Notes under the pieces: model-generated
Seen by the model: only the letters and a program-made list of their open reading frames with translations
Databases searched by the model: none
Told to the model about the DNA's origin: nothing
Assembly: GCA_905221605.1 (NCBI GenBank)
Contig: CAJNDS010002142.1
Span: forward strand, 113,501 to 177,500
DNA length: 64,000 nt
Direction: 5' to 3'
Source of the DNA: Symbiodinium natans
Lineage: Eukaryota; Sar; Dinophyceae; Suessiales; Symbiodiniaceae
Program-made: the position numbers and the translations under genes
In this document: piece by piece, positions 51,601-57,860 of the stretch
How the letters are laid out: every line of letters begins with the position of its first letter
Position numbering within the stretch: the stretch's first letter is position 1

Positions 51601-53552
51601 TTTTAGCTTGTGTATGAGGGTTTTGGGGTACAAAACCGTAAACCCTAAACCCCCTTCAACCCCTAAGCCTCGAAAGCCCCTAAACCCTAAACCCTAAACC
51701 CTAAACCCTAAACCCTAAACCCTAAACCCTAAACTCTAAACCCTAAACCCTAAACCCTAAACCCTAAACCCCAAACCCCAAACCCCAAACCCCAAACCGG
51801 AACTGATCACAACACTGGCGAGGCCAGCAGGGTTCCGATGCTGCCGGCGGCGCCTCACAACCAGCGGAGGCTGAGTGAATGCTCAAGTGTAGGCGTTTAG
51901 GGTGCAGCCTTTGGGGAGCCTAGGGCTCAGGAATGTTCGCGGGTTTAGGTACATTTATAGGTCAAGTCGAAAGTCGATGAAGCCCAGACCCTGAGCCCTA
52001 TCATCCTGGACCCTATCATGCGTAGATCCGAAAAATGCCAGCCCGTAAGTCATTCTACCCATCTCAAACCCTACAATTCCTGACCCCTCAACGCCCTGAA
52101 CCCTGAACCCGGCTGCTGCGTGGGGTGCATGTCTGGAATGGGGATTGCATCTTTCGGTTCGAGTCATTCCGGAGCCTGCGCCTGGCGTTTGGTTTATGAG
52201 GCCTCCGCGAAAATTGACGTCTCAAAGTTTCCAGGACTCTAGGATCTTGCGACTCTTGCGGGTGGTTCTTTCCACTTTCACCTTGTCAGGAGCAGATCTC
52301 CGAGGAGCTGGAGGATGTCGCTGAACCGAGCCGCCTGGCAGCATCGCAGGTTTCCGGCTCCGCCTGACTGCAGCTGCTCCAGGGTGCGAGAAGACTTTGA
52401 GATTCGGGTCTAGGCACTTGGGAAACCCAAAAGCCCTAAAGCACGATGCGAACCCTGAACCTTCCGGGTCTCGGATTGTGCGTTGTAGTAGAGGAGATAG
52501 TGGTATGCTGGACGTCTGCATCTCAGCATGGAGGTTGGCATAAATTGGAGCAAGTATAGGTACAATTTTGCGCCTAAACCCTAACCCTAAATCCTTAATT
52601 AACCCTGAACCCTAAACCCTATGCATGGTTTGACCCGATGACAACAAGGGACAGTCTGTAGAACCGAGAAGTGTTTGCAGCTTGAGAACCTTGGGAGCAG
52701 CTGGCCGCACGCGCATTGCATACATGGGGTTTAGGGTTTAGGGTTTAGAGTTTAGGGTTTAGGGTTTAGGGCTTGGGGTTTAGGGTTTAGGGTGAGACGG
52801 GGGGTCCCCGTTTAAGGGCCCATACTCAGGGACCATGTAACTACCCCAAGAGTCTGGCCTGGGTCCTGGGTCTTACAACTCGTGTCTGGGCTTCTACAAA
52901 GATGTCGGGGTTTCTAGCGCGCATGCTTTCAGACTCCAAGGTCTAGAGCCTCTCAAATGGTGCCTGGCGCTCATAACCTTGTAAGCCCTCCAAACATAAA
53001 TCCGAAACCATGACCCTGAACCCTAAACCATGAGGTCGTTAGTGCGCGGTGACATCTTAAGTCCATCATCCTATGCTTGTATGCCAACCCAAGGCTCCAC
53101 CTCGTCACGCCCTCCAACTGCGGGCACCTAGACGCCTTAAATTCTAACTCCTAACGCCTAGTTCCGGGATTTATCGGGTTTTCCTACTATGGGGTTGCCC
53201 TAGCCCTAAACCGCGAACCCTAAATCCTGGATCCTCATGTCTAGTTTCGGGGTTTATAGGGTTTTGGGTTCCTTAAATTCCCAGATCCTACAGCGTCTCA
53301 TTCTCCATCCTGGCATCCTGTACCCTTAAATCCGAAAACCGAAAGGGTTTAATTAGGGTTTAGGGTTTAGGGTTTAGGGTTTAGGGTTTAGGGTTCAGGG
53401 TTCAGGGTTTAGGGTTTAGGGTTTAGGGTTTAGGGTTTAGGGACCAAAACATATCCTGGAACCCTCAACTCTTCGTCCGAGGAACCCTGCCGCTCGAGGG
53501 CTCAGTCTCGCCCTCGATGATGGCGTGCTTGCAGCGCTGTGATACGAAGGAG
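25846..53552 (+). CDS. Exon-repeat locus: one giant gene predicted, modules F-(CAB)n-D-G
   Basis: Six exon types recur in strict order. F, 81 nt, phase 0-0, ends SNYDDEPEAFEQ. C, 75-81 nt, phase 0-0, reads TPAPMAPSVEEAESYADEDF plus E. A, 40 nt, phase 0-1, reads EQPSEELAADPPK. B, 35-47 nt, phase 1-0, reads QQGSDAVGGASSPAE. D, about 60 nt, phase 0-0, reads EQISEELEDVAEPSRLAASQ. G, about 90 nt, reads VRGTVPRDGS. The order is F-CAB-D-G, F-CAB x10-D-G, F-CAB-D-G. Every C, A and B copy keeps its phase, and C and B length differences are whole codons, so selection on a protein is likely. C and probably B end at GAG|GC, a GC-type donor. The twelve CAB units alone give about 620 residues, acidic and Pro/Ala-rich, probably disordered. 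Alternative: C ends in a stop (…RRA, TAG) in many copies, so each CAB could be a separate tandem gene, but then exons A and B would have no start codon. Function unknown. Confidence 0.6.
26035..26145 (+). CDS. Probable 5' coding exon of the repeat-protein gene
   Basis: ATG at 26035 opens MPNNNNLAGREEVKARFRGV then LGLTVIKDLASIGKYLE, 37 codons, leaving in phase 0 at TTGGAG|GCTTCTGGG where a family-A element with a GC start follows. It is the only ATG-led exon before the F-C-A-B array, hence the proposed start, though the frame is open for some codons upstream too. Confidence 0.5.
26146..26234 (+). mobile_element. Introner-like element, family A, with GC start
   Basis: GCTTCTGGGTAGG start and CTGCCCTGAATCTCCAG end; body as family A (CACTATACTTAGAGACC, TTAAAACCCTACTTAG). 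The exon before it ends exactly at its tip. Confidence 0.55.
26336..26427 (+). CDS. Candidate exon, Gly/Trp then Ala/Glu-rich
   Basis: Begins LDELKLDF, passes a G-rich tract and ends AEAEAPAAG at a consensus donor GGAA|GTAAGCC. The G-rich middle might instead be a short intron; phases do not settle it. Confidence 0.35.
26474..26518 (+). CDS. Small exon EPAKGDKDLAQAKSQ
   Basis: 45 nt, phase 0-0, between CCCTTCCAG and TCTCAG|GTTTCG. Followed after a 39-bp intron by 26558. Confidence 0.55.
26558..26623 (+). CDS. Exon LSKAFEGFVFQGQGMLFGS
   Basis: After GGGGATTTTCAG (39-bp intron GTTTCGAG...TTTTCAG) the exon reads LSKAFEGFVFQGQGMLFGSF in phase 0. It ends in CCCTAAA repeats; the donor is unclear. 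Confidence 0.5.
26822..27062. repeat. Short-period repeat, GGAATATTCCTTAA units
   Basis: Five to six copies of a roughly 40-60-bp unit around the palindrome AAGGAATATTCCTTAA, with ATAAGAGGGTTCCTTATATGG between. Single copies occur near 21740 and 43750. Confidence 0.8.
27272..27352 (+). CDS. Module exon F, copy 1
   Basis: 27 codons after GCCAAAG: ATSPAQAPEEGSEVESNYDD then EQDAFEQ, ending GAGCAG|GCGAAC (GC donor). Aligns codon for codon with copies at 31651 and 49164. Confidence 0.6.
27353..28712. other. Intron-like stretch between F and C, copy 1
   Basis: Starts with TTTAGGG repeats, then about 1 kb without them. Part (27485-27560) resembles 49830-49910, the sequence after F copy 3, and 28360-28420 resembles the B-to-C intron of the tandem units (CGCCACCATTCAACACGCACGTGCA...). 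So introns were duplicated with the exons. The ORF 28012-28461 crosses both and has no independent support. Confidence 0.45.
28713..30626 (+). CDS. CAB unit 1 (C 28713-28793, A 29307-29346, B 30580-30626)
   Basis: C reads ESSEPTPAPVASSPLRSAA then SYDDEEFE; A reads EQLSEELGADPPK; B reads QQQPEAVSGASSPAE. This unit is among the most diverged and keeps the EPTPAP start found in the outer copies. The A-B gap holds the 29.6-kb microsatellite and about 0.6 kb of GC-rich sequence (29880-30500) with no supported exon. Confidence 0.6.
29590..29870. repeat. (ATGC)n / (GTAT)n microsatellite
   Basis: Pure tetranucleotide arrays; GTAT repeats run for about 120 nt. All long ORFs here (MYVCMYVCM, HTYIHTYI) are translations of the repeat. 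Confidence 0.98.
30640..30775 (-). repeat. Internal telomere-like array (CCCTAAA / CCCTACA)
   Basis: About 19 units, the first ones alternating CCCTACA and CCCTAAA. Follows exon B of unit 1. Confidence 0.9.
31125..31184 (+). CDS. Module exon D, copy 1
   Basis: Exactly 20 codons, EQISEELEDVAEPSRLAASQ, between TTGTGCCAG and TCGCAG|GTTTCC, phase 0-0. The start EQxSEEL is shared with exon A, so A and D probably derive from one ancestor. Confidence 0.65.
31499..31591 (+). CDS. Module exon G, copy 1
   Basis: After ACCCTGAG the frame reads LVVRGTVPRDGSVPHSKMQS then LHRCDPNEPK, leaving near AAGACC|GTAGGG in phase 0. It aligns with 48948 and 53470 (VRGT…DGS…SL.RCD). Confidence 0.55.
31651..31731 (+). 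CDS. Module exon F, copy 2
   Basis: VASPAKVVDAGSEVASNYDD then EPEAFEQ; GAGCAG|GCGGGG (GC donor). Opens the large CAB block. Confidence 0.6.
32697..33380 (+). CDS. CAB unit 2 (C 32697-32774, A 32924-32963, B 33346-33380)
   Basis: C reads SSEPTPAGMAPSVAATESYD then DEDFK: the final Glu is Lys here. A reads EQVSEELAADPPK with the only perfect GT donor of the A set (AAAG|GTCAGTC). B is the shortest copy, QPGREAASPAE. Confidence 0.6.
33486..34679 (+). CDS. CAB unit 3 (C 33486-33560, A 34197-34236, B 34633-34679)
   Basis: C is one codon short (AEVTPAPMAPSEEAADSYADE then DFE). A reads EQPSEELAADPPK. B reads QQGREAVGVASSPAQ and lacks the usual GAG|GC end. Confidence 0.6.
34848..35907 (+). CDS. CAB unit 4 (C 34848-34925, A 35510-35549, B 35861-35907)
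   Basis: C starts TASEVTPAPMAPSAEGAESY. A reads EQPSEELAADPPK from GAACAACCTTCC. B reads LQGREAVGGAAAPAE, with GTTTGCAGG replacing GCCAGCAGG at its start but the phase kept. TTTAGGG arrays fill the introns. Confidence 0.6.
36400..37465 (+). CDS. CAB unit 5 (C 36400-36477, A 36918-36957, B 37419-37465)
   Basis: C reads SYADADFE (Glu to Ala). A reads EQPSEELPADPPK. B reads RQGREAVGGAASPAE. A poly-C run and CCCTAAA arrays lie between C and A. Confidence 0.6.
37225..37299 (-). mobile_element. Inverted-repeat element, family H, copy 1 (reverse)
   Basis: CCCTAGGGTTCCAAGTATAC to AAACCTACTTTGGTTAGCCG is the reverse complement of the element at 37801-37880. It lies in the A-to-B intron of unit 5, where other units lack it. 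Confidence 0.6.
37801..37880 (+). mobile_element. Inverted-repeat element, family H, copy 2
   Basis: CCTAAGGCTCCCAAAGTAGG to GTATACTTGGAGCCGTAGGG; about 80 bp, with imperfect inverted ends and an internal inverted pair (AAAGTAGGTGTTATTT and AATGTAGGTATTATTT are direct copies). Lies between B of unit 5 and C of unit 6. Confidence 0.6.
38047..38946 (+). CDS. CAB unit 6 (C 38047-38124, A 38645-38684, B 38909-38946)
   Basis: C reads PSEVTPAPMVPSEEAAESYA then DEDFE. A reads EQASEELVADPPK. B reads QQGREAPALPAE, the 38-nt form shared by units 6-9. Confidence 0.6.
39227..40115 (+). CDS. CAB unit 7 (C 39227-39304, A 39800-39839, B 40078-40115)
   Basis: C reads ASAVTPAPMAPSVEEAESYA then DEDFE; the trailing TAG found after C in other units is TGG here. 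A and B are nearly identical to those of units 8 and 9. Confidence 0.6.
40504..41318 (+). CDS. CAB unit 8 (C 40504-40581, A 41006-41045, B 41281-41318)
   Basis: Start-to-start distance of A from unit 7 is 1206 bp and to unit 9 is 1141 bp. Exons and introns are nearly identical between these units, so they are recent tandem duplicates. TTTAGGG arrays are absent from these introns. Confidence 0.65.
41647..42459 (+). CDS. CAB unit 9 (C 41647-41721, A 42147-42186, B 42422-42459)
   Basis: Near copy of unit 8. C lacks one codon (GTG), so the frame is kept. B ends GAG|ACT instead of GAG|GCT, which would remove the GC donor if that is the real splice site. Confidence 0.6.
42846..45427 (+). CDS. CAB unit 10 (C 42846-42923, A 44248-44256 + 44584-44611, B 45381-45427)
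   Basis: C reads VASAVTPAPMAPSVEEAESY then AGEDFE. Exon A is split by a family-B introner: GAAGACTTG, then the element, then GAAGAGCTC…AGAG. Spliced, A reads EDL-EELAADPPR, one codon shorter than its sisters and in the same phase. B reads QQGSDAVAGASSPAE, the GSDAV form of the outer units. Confidence 0.65.
43473..43680 (+). CDS. Coding-like sequence split by a family-A introner (43527-43630)
   Basis: Before the element: VTKAVRSITW plus AG. After it: G TAT GTA ... reading YVKKLPATATKVPSSYIL up to ACTCAG. Phase 2 on both sides. It lies between C and A of unit 10, where other units have no such exon, so it may be an inserted fragment from another gene and not part of the repeat protein. Confidence 0.45.
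43527..43630 (+). mobile_element. Introner, family A, best-preserved copy
   Basis: GTTCATGGGTAGTTATAAGTCGGG at the start and CCTACTTATACCTACCCACGAACCTCCAAG at the end are near-perfect inverted repeats over about 28 bp. GT...AG, 104 bp. Confidence 0.75.
44257..44583 (+). mobile_element. Introner, family B, inserted in exon A of unit 10
   Basis: Starts GCAGCCCAGTGGTACCC (GC in place of GT) and ends TTGCTGGGCTACCAG. The 6-mer GGAAGA flanks the insertion on both sides (44247-44252 and 44583-44588), a possible target-site duplication. It has grown to 327 bp: a CCCTAAA array of six units interrupts GGTTCA|AGGTTCCC, and the AACCAACCCAAAAAAGGG / TTCCCTTATAAAGT core is repeated about four times. Confidence 0.75.
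44640..44860 (+). repeat. Variant telomere-like array (TTTAGGGG)n
   Basis: Runs of the 8-nt unit TTTAGGGG flanking ordinary TTTAGGG units. Confidence 0.9.
45997..47161 (+). CDS. CAB unit 11 (C 45997-46074, A 46459-46498, B 47115-47161)
   Basis: C reads VAEPTPAPMAPSVEAAESYA then DEDFE; A reads ERLSEELTADPPK; B reads QQGSDAVGGASLPAE. The EPTPAP and GSDAV forms mark this as an older-type unit, like 1 and 12. Confidence 0.6.
46660..46801 (+). mobile_element. Introner-like element, family A, with telomere-like insert
   Basis: Ends GAGGTTGG and CTACCCATGAACCTCCAAG; the 5' half contains TTTAGGG-type sequence. Lies in the A-B intron of unit 11. Confidence 0.5.
47190..47700. repeat. A+T-rich ATAC/TATG microsatellite region
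   Basis: Blocks of TATATA, ATACATAC and GTATGTAT. No exon seen. Confidence 0.85.
48099..48155 (+). CDS. Module exon D, copy 2
   Basis: EQISEELEDVAEPSRLAA, then TGCTCACGTG in place of TCGCAG|GTTTCC. The usual donor is lost; GCTCAC|GTGCCC may replace it but would change the phase. Possibly skipped or decayed. Confidence 0.5.
48715..48800. mobile_element. Inverted-repeat element (MITE-like), family C, copy 2
   Basis: TACCCAAAGGCTCCAATGTA start and TACATAGGAGCCTTTGGGTA end: near-perfect inverted repeat of about 36 bp per arm. Matches 840-933. Confidence 0.75.
48948..49025 (+). CDS. Module exon G, copy 2 (damaged)
   Basis: Reads SVVRGTLGLDGSAPRPVILS then LHRSE and hits TAG at 49023; similarity to copy 1 resumes after a small shift, so this copy has a frameshift or uses the donor GAGTA|GTGATC. 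Confidence 0.45.
   Translation, partial: SVVRGTLGLDGSAPRPVILSLHRSE
49164..49244 (+). CDS. Module exon F, copy 3
   Basis: DATPAQAAEEGSEAESNYDD then DTEAFEQ, ending GAGCAG|GTAGGGTTTAGGG: here the donor is GT, where the other two copies have GC. Confidence 0.6.
49360..49581 (+). CDS. Exons 49360-49396 and 49501-49581 around a family-A introner
   Basis: After TCTTGGTAG the phase-0 frame reads ACSSACALTGKE, then the 104-bp element, then VVCCLKGLSVTSFCDVQCYK plus WLLRDSL and TGA (49579-49581). A second frame is also open across the same splice (LFFRMCADRERG, GRVLLEGAICDELLRC). Both need exact removal of the element. Its place after F copy 3 is unlike the other two F copies. Confidence 0.45.
49397..49500 (+). 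mobile_element. Introner, family A, in a coding frame
   Basis: GTAGTTATAAGTAGGG at the start and CTTATAAGTACCCAAGTGAACCTCCAAG at the end; 104 bp; GT...AG. The outer GTTCATGG of the left arm is missing relative to the consensus, yet a GT is still at the tip. Confidence 0.6.
50081..51869 (+). CDS. CAB unit 12 (C 50081-50158, A 51257-51296, B 51823-51869)
   Basis: C reads APEPTPAPKAPAPVGAAESY then DDEDFE; A reads EQLSGELPADPPK; B reads QQGSDAAGGASQPAE. Closest in type to units 1, 2 and 11. Confidence 0.6.
50345..50790. other. Intron of unit 12 with element remnants
   Basis: Holds a diverged family-D relative (50345-50480) and a 100-bp sequence (50695-50790: TGGGGTAACATCTTTTATTC ... TGCTATCCCAACCACGA) that recurs at 58122-58205. 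No exon seen. Confidence 0.45.
52290..52349 (+). CDS. Module exon D, copy 3
   Basis: EQISEELEDVAEPSRLAASQ identical in translation to copy 1, with the same CAG|GTTTCC donor. The 100 nt on either side are also alike, so this is a recent copy. Confidence 0.65.
53470..53552 (+). CDS. Module exon G, copy 3
   Basis: Reads FVRGTLPLEGSVSPSMMACL then QRCDTKE, leaving in phase 0 at AAGGAG|GTGAATG. The AG acceptor of the other copies is not clear here (CAACTCTTCG). Confidence 0.5.
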
Positions 53553-53865
53553 GTGAATGCCTATTAAATCCTAAACCCTAAACCCTAAAGCCCTTATTCC
53601 TCTTGTTTGAGGTTGAAGGCTCCCTGAGAAGCCCTTTAAGCCAAAAGGGCCACCCCCTTTTATTCCTAGGTTACTCTTCGGTCCAAATTAATTCTACTGC
53701 TTTGTTTTAAGGGCTCAGTGCGGGTGGTCGGGCTTCTGGTGCGAAAGAAGGGCTTGTAGGGCTTGTGGCTTGTGGGCCTTGTAGGACTCTCGGAGAGCTT
53801 TCTGGGAAGGGCCCGGACCAGACTCCTTCCTTAAGAAGTGTGGAATATACCCTTTTAGGGTATAG

Positions 53866-53962
53866 GGTTTTAGGGTTTTAGGGTTTTAGGGTTTTAGGGT
53901 TTTAGGGTTTTAGGGTTTTAGGGTTTTAGGGTTTTAGGGTTTTAGGGTTTTAGGGTTTAGGG
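53866..53962 (+). repeat. Variant array (TTTTAGGG)n
   Basis: About 12 units of the 8-nt motif TTTTAGGG, the telomere type known from Chlamydomonas, inside a TTTAGGG genome. Most simply a local expansion of a one-base variant. Confidence 0.95.
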
Positions 53963-53988
53963 GTTAGTTATCTAATTGCTCTGGCCAG

Positions 53989-54084
53989 CTTCTGGAGCGC
54001 ACAACAAGGCACAAAAGGGCGCCCAAGACAGCGTGGACAAGAAGAGAGGGCCATCTTCTACAGCCTTTCAGAACGAATCATGGG
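53989..54084 (+). CDS. Exon FWSAQQGTKG...SERIMG
   Basis: After CTCTGGCCAG (phase 2) the exon reads FWSAQQGTKGRPRQRGQEER then AIFYSLSERIM and leaves in phase 2 at ATGGG|GTTTAGGG. The donor is the first TTTAGGG unit. Another frame is also open but less protein-like. Confidence 0.5.
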
Positions 54085-54550
54085 GTTTAGGGTTTAGGGT
54101 TTAGGGTTTAGGGTTTAGGGTTTAGGGTTTAGGGTTTAGGGTTTAGGGTTTAGGGCATGGTTTCATGAAGTAAGGAGTGCTGAGGTCTCTACCAAAGCCC
54201 GATACCCCTGCCACAGTCCCAACGAAACTTCGTCGCATCGGGTTTAGGCAGCAGACCCCCTCTTTCCGAGGGACCCACCCCCCCCCCCCCCCCCCCTCCG
54301 AGAAACTCTTGGGGTTTAGGGCTTACTCGGACCCAGCCTAGGCCCTTATTTCCTTTTTTTAGGGTGAAGGTTCCCTTACAAGCCCCTTCAAACCAAAAAG
54401 GGCCACCCGTTTTGGTCCTAGGCTACTCCTGGGCCACCCTAAACCCCAAACCCTAAACCCCAAACCCTAAACCCTAAACCTCCTCGGTTCCTCTTGGGTC
54501 TAGTTTAGGGTTCTTGGCCTCGGGAAGCTCTCCAAAGTTGTGGTGCCAAG

Positions 54551-54599
54551 GCGCGAGAGCATGTCGAGGAAGGCTTCCAGGACCAGAGCCCATCCCCAA
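54551..54599 (+). CDS. Candidate exon, basic
   Basis: After GGTGCCAAG one base completes a Gly codon with the previous exon, then RESMSRKASRTRAHPQ; leaves at CCCCAA|GTTTAC. Phase agrees with 53989-54084. Confidence 0.4.
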
Positions 54600-55312
54600 G
54601 TTTACCCTATACCCTAAACCCTAAACCCTAAACCCTATGAGGGATATTCCAGGGGCCAAGTAAACCCTCGGCCGTTAAGCCACAAACGCAAGGTCCAGCG
54701 CCCAAACCCTAATCTCTGCGCACTTCCTAAGAACCCCCCCCCCCCCCGGGCCGTTCTCAAAGAAATCTAAGACATCTCTCTCCCCTTTCCGTTCCCTCCC
54801 CCCCCTCCCCCCCGTCCCTCCTAAACCCTAGCCCTAAACCCTAAACCCGAAACCCCTAAACCCTACTGAAACCCTGATCCTCGAACCAGAGAACCCCGGG
54901 GAAGGAGCTGGAGGTGAGCCCGATTTCACACCTCAGCAGCTCCACGGCTTACAAGGGCTTCAAGGTTTTTGGGGCTTAGTAGGGGTGGGACCCTAAACCC
55001 GAAACCCTAAACCCTAAACCCTAAACCCTAAACCCTAAACCCTTCAGGGCTCAGCAGGATTTTCGGGTTTAGGGCTTGAGGGTTTAGGCTGTTTGGGGTT
55101 TTTAGGGTTTAGGGTTTAGGGTGTTTTGGGGGGGTTTAGGGGGGTTGATAGCAGGTTTATGGGGGCTTGTAGAGGGTGCTTGTAGGGGGGCTTGCAGTGG
55201 CTTGAGGGGCGGACCCTAAACCATAAACCCTAAACCCTAAACCCTAAACCCCAAACCCCAAACCCTAAACCCTAAACCCTAAACCCTAAACCCTGACCCT
55301 TCCGCGTGTGAG

Positions 55313-55365
55313 GTGATCCCAGCGGCCCTTACGAGGCGGAGGCCATCTTCACGCGCGTGATGTAA
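55313..55365 (+). CDS. Candidate terminal exon
   Basis: After CGTGTGAG the frame (phase 1) reads DPSGPYEAEAIFTRVM and TAA. A second frame from the same acceptor reads VIPAALTRRRPSSRA and TGA. Short, so uncertain. Confidence 0.3.
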
Positions 55366-55433
55366 AGCATGTCTTACTGGTTCCTGGAGGGGGATGAGGG
55401 AATTCGGTAAACTCTAGAATCCCTGGAGGGTAT

Positions 55434-55618
<185 letters not shown>

Positions 55619-55884
55619 GGGTATTCGGTGCCTAATTTCCTCAAGTCGGGCTGAGGCAAAGTATCCCCCAAACTGGGGTTGGCTTTGGAATGGCTTTTCA
55701 CCTTCTATGGGCCCTCATCGCTATCTAAACTCATAGAAGTATCGATTTTTATAGGGCCCGCACCCCTGAACCTAGAACCCCAAACCCTAGACCAGAAAGT
55801 TTGTGTGTAACCAGTACACTGAAACCCCAAACCCTAAACCCTTAAAGGGTTCTAGGTGTGAACTCTCCGAAGCCCCTGTCGCAG

Positions 55885-55947
55885 ATCGACTCCGGCATGG
55901 AAGACCTGGATACATCCGGCGACTTCCCCGACAGTGAGGCCGTCGGG
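55885..55947 (+). CDS. Acidic exon IDSGMEDLDTSGDFPDSE
   Basis: After CCCTGTCGCAG, 21 codons reading IDSGMEDLDTSGDFPDSEAV plus G, leaving in phase 0 at GTCGGG|GTTTCGG. Acidic, probably disordered. Confidence 0.5.
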
Positions 55948-56506
55948 GTTTCGGGTTGAGAGCCCAGCTCCCTGAACCCCTAAACCCTTAAACCCCTACA
56001 CCCCTAAACCCCTACACCCCTAAACCCCTAAAGCCCTAAACCCCTACACCCCTAAACCCCTAAACCCCTAAACCCTTAAACCCCTGAACCCCAAACCCCT
56101 AAACCCCTAAACCCCTAAACCCCAAATGAACTTGGGGTTTGGGTATTGGGGTTAGGCTTTAGGCTTTAGACTTTAGACTTTAGGCTTTAGGGTTTAGGGT
56201 CTAGGGTCTAGGGTTTGGGGTGCACCTGCACGCACGCACACATGTGTATGGGGGTCCGCCTTCTACAGTGTACAGGCTACTCAGGGTGTTTAGATCGTTC
56301 GTCCAGATTCAGCAGCCCTCAAGTCCTAAGCCCTAAGCCTGAAAAGGTAGTTCAAATACCTCATCCTGAACCCCTCAACCCTAAACCCTATGCCCTATAC
56401 CCTATAAACCCTGAACCCTAAACCCTCTAAACCCTCTAAACCCTCTAAACCCTATAAACCCTATAAACCCTAAACCCGCGGTTCAGGGTTTAGGCCTTGC
56501 ACTGAG

Positions 56507-56564
56507 AAAGGAGCCCATGAAGGTCATCGAGGAGACGTTTGCATCCAGCTCCTCCTGGGCTTGT
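56507..56564 (+). CDS. Exon KEPMKVIEETFASSSSWAC
   Basis: After TTGCACTGAG (phase 2) the exon reads KEPMKVIEETFASSSSWAC and leaves in phase 0 at GCTTGT|GTACGG. Flanked by telomere-like repeats. Confidence 0.5.
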
Positions 56565-56569
56565 GTACG

Positions 56570-56765
56570 GTTTAGGGTTTATAGGATTTAGGGTTTAGGA
56601 TTTAGGGTTTAGGATTTAGGGTTTGGGGTTTAGGATCTAGGGTTTTGGATTTAGGGTTTAGGATTTAGGGTTCAGGGTATAGGATTTCGGGTTCAGGGTT
56701 TAGGATTTAGGGTTCAGGGTTTAGGATTTAGGGTTTAGGATTTAGGCTTGAGGGTGTAGGGTTGA
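56570..56765 (+). repeat. Higher-order telomere-like array, TTTAGGGTTTAGGA dimers
   Basis: About 12 repeats of a 14-nt dimer in which every second unit is TTTAGGA, with some TTCAGGG variants. The dimer, not the 7-mer, is the amplified unit. Confidence 0.9.
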
Positions 56766-57591
56766 AGCACAATGCTGTGCCCCAGCCCTTTTGTTCATGT
56801 TTTTTTTATTTTTTTGGGGGGTGCCTAACTTCCTCATTAGAGCACCCGAACCGTAACAGAGGTCCCAAAAAGCAAAGGAGGGTATCCTCTAAGCCTTGAA
56901 CCCTAAACCCTGAACCCTGAACCCTGAAGCTGCTTGGGGAAGATGAAAAGAGCCCAACTTGGCAGCCCATGGCAAATTATTCGACACAAGGCTCTACAGG
57001 GAAAGGGTTTTGCGTGTACTTGGAGGTTCATTGGGTGGTACTACGTAGGATGGTAAGTAAAGCAGTTATACTCCTTAAACCCCGCAAACCCGAGAAAAAC
57101 AAAAACAAAAAAAACTTTGGGGCCTGAACCTCTTAAACCCCTTATACCCCTTAAAGATCCTTAGCTAGCCGAACCAGTGGGTTCCAAAGCCACAATCCCG
57201 AGGCGTGCTGGGGGTTTGGGGGTTAAGGCGGGAAAGCTGTGGCGCCTATCATGGGTTACCCTACTACCCCCCTCTATACTATCCCCCCTAGGTTCCCCCC
57301 TTTGATTTGCCTGCATTAGCCTGAATTCTGGGGGGAACCTGGGGGGGGGGGGGGGGCAGCATAGAGGGAGGCAGTAGGGGAACCCATGAACCTAGAAGCG
57401 GGCGAATCACAAGCCTGCCCTCTGGTTGTTCTTCGGTACCCTCTTGGGAGGACGGTGCCTTGACCTCCAATTGTAGTTCTCGGTACCCTTGGGGTCATTT
57501 CTCTAACTTATGGTCCTTCTTGGGCTTACCATTATAAGCCGGCCCTTATTCTTTAGGGCACCCAAAAAACCCTTGTCAACTTGTCTTCCAG

Positions 57592-57674
57592 ATGCTGTCT
57601 TGTCGGGGTTCGGATGCGATCGTCCGCACAGGCCTCTGCAGTATGCCTTTCGTCGGGCTGCGTCCTACCCCAGG
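57592..57674 (+). CDS. Exon spliced in phase to 57800
   Basis: After TTGTCTTCCAG (phase 1): AVLSGFGCDRPHRPLQYAFR then RAASYPR, leaving in phase 0 at CCCCAGG|GTATAC. A second frame (MLSCRGSDAIVRTGL…) is also open; the first is favoured by codon make-up and phase. Confidence 0.5.
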
Positions 57675-57799
57675 GTATACAAACTCATGCTCCTTCAACC
57701 CAAAAGAGGGAACCCCAAACCCTAAACCCTAAACCCTAAGCCTCTTTCATCCTCTTTCGGCAAGTCCTACTAAGCCCTAAGCAAGCCTTTGCCCCACAG

Positions 57800-57860
57800 G
57801 AGGGGGACGCCATTTTCAACGACCTGGGGATGCGCCAGGCCAGGAAGCTTAATCAACAGG
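57800..57860 (+). CDS. Exon EGDAIFNDLGMRQARKLNQQ
   Basis: After TTGCCCCACAG exactly 20 codons, EGDAIFNDLGMRQARKLNQQ, then G|GTTTAGGG or CAG|GG. The acceptor is strong and the donor lies in a telomere-like unit. Confidence 0.6.
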
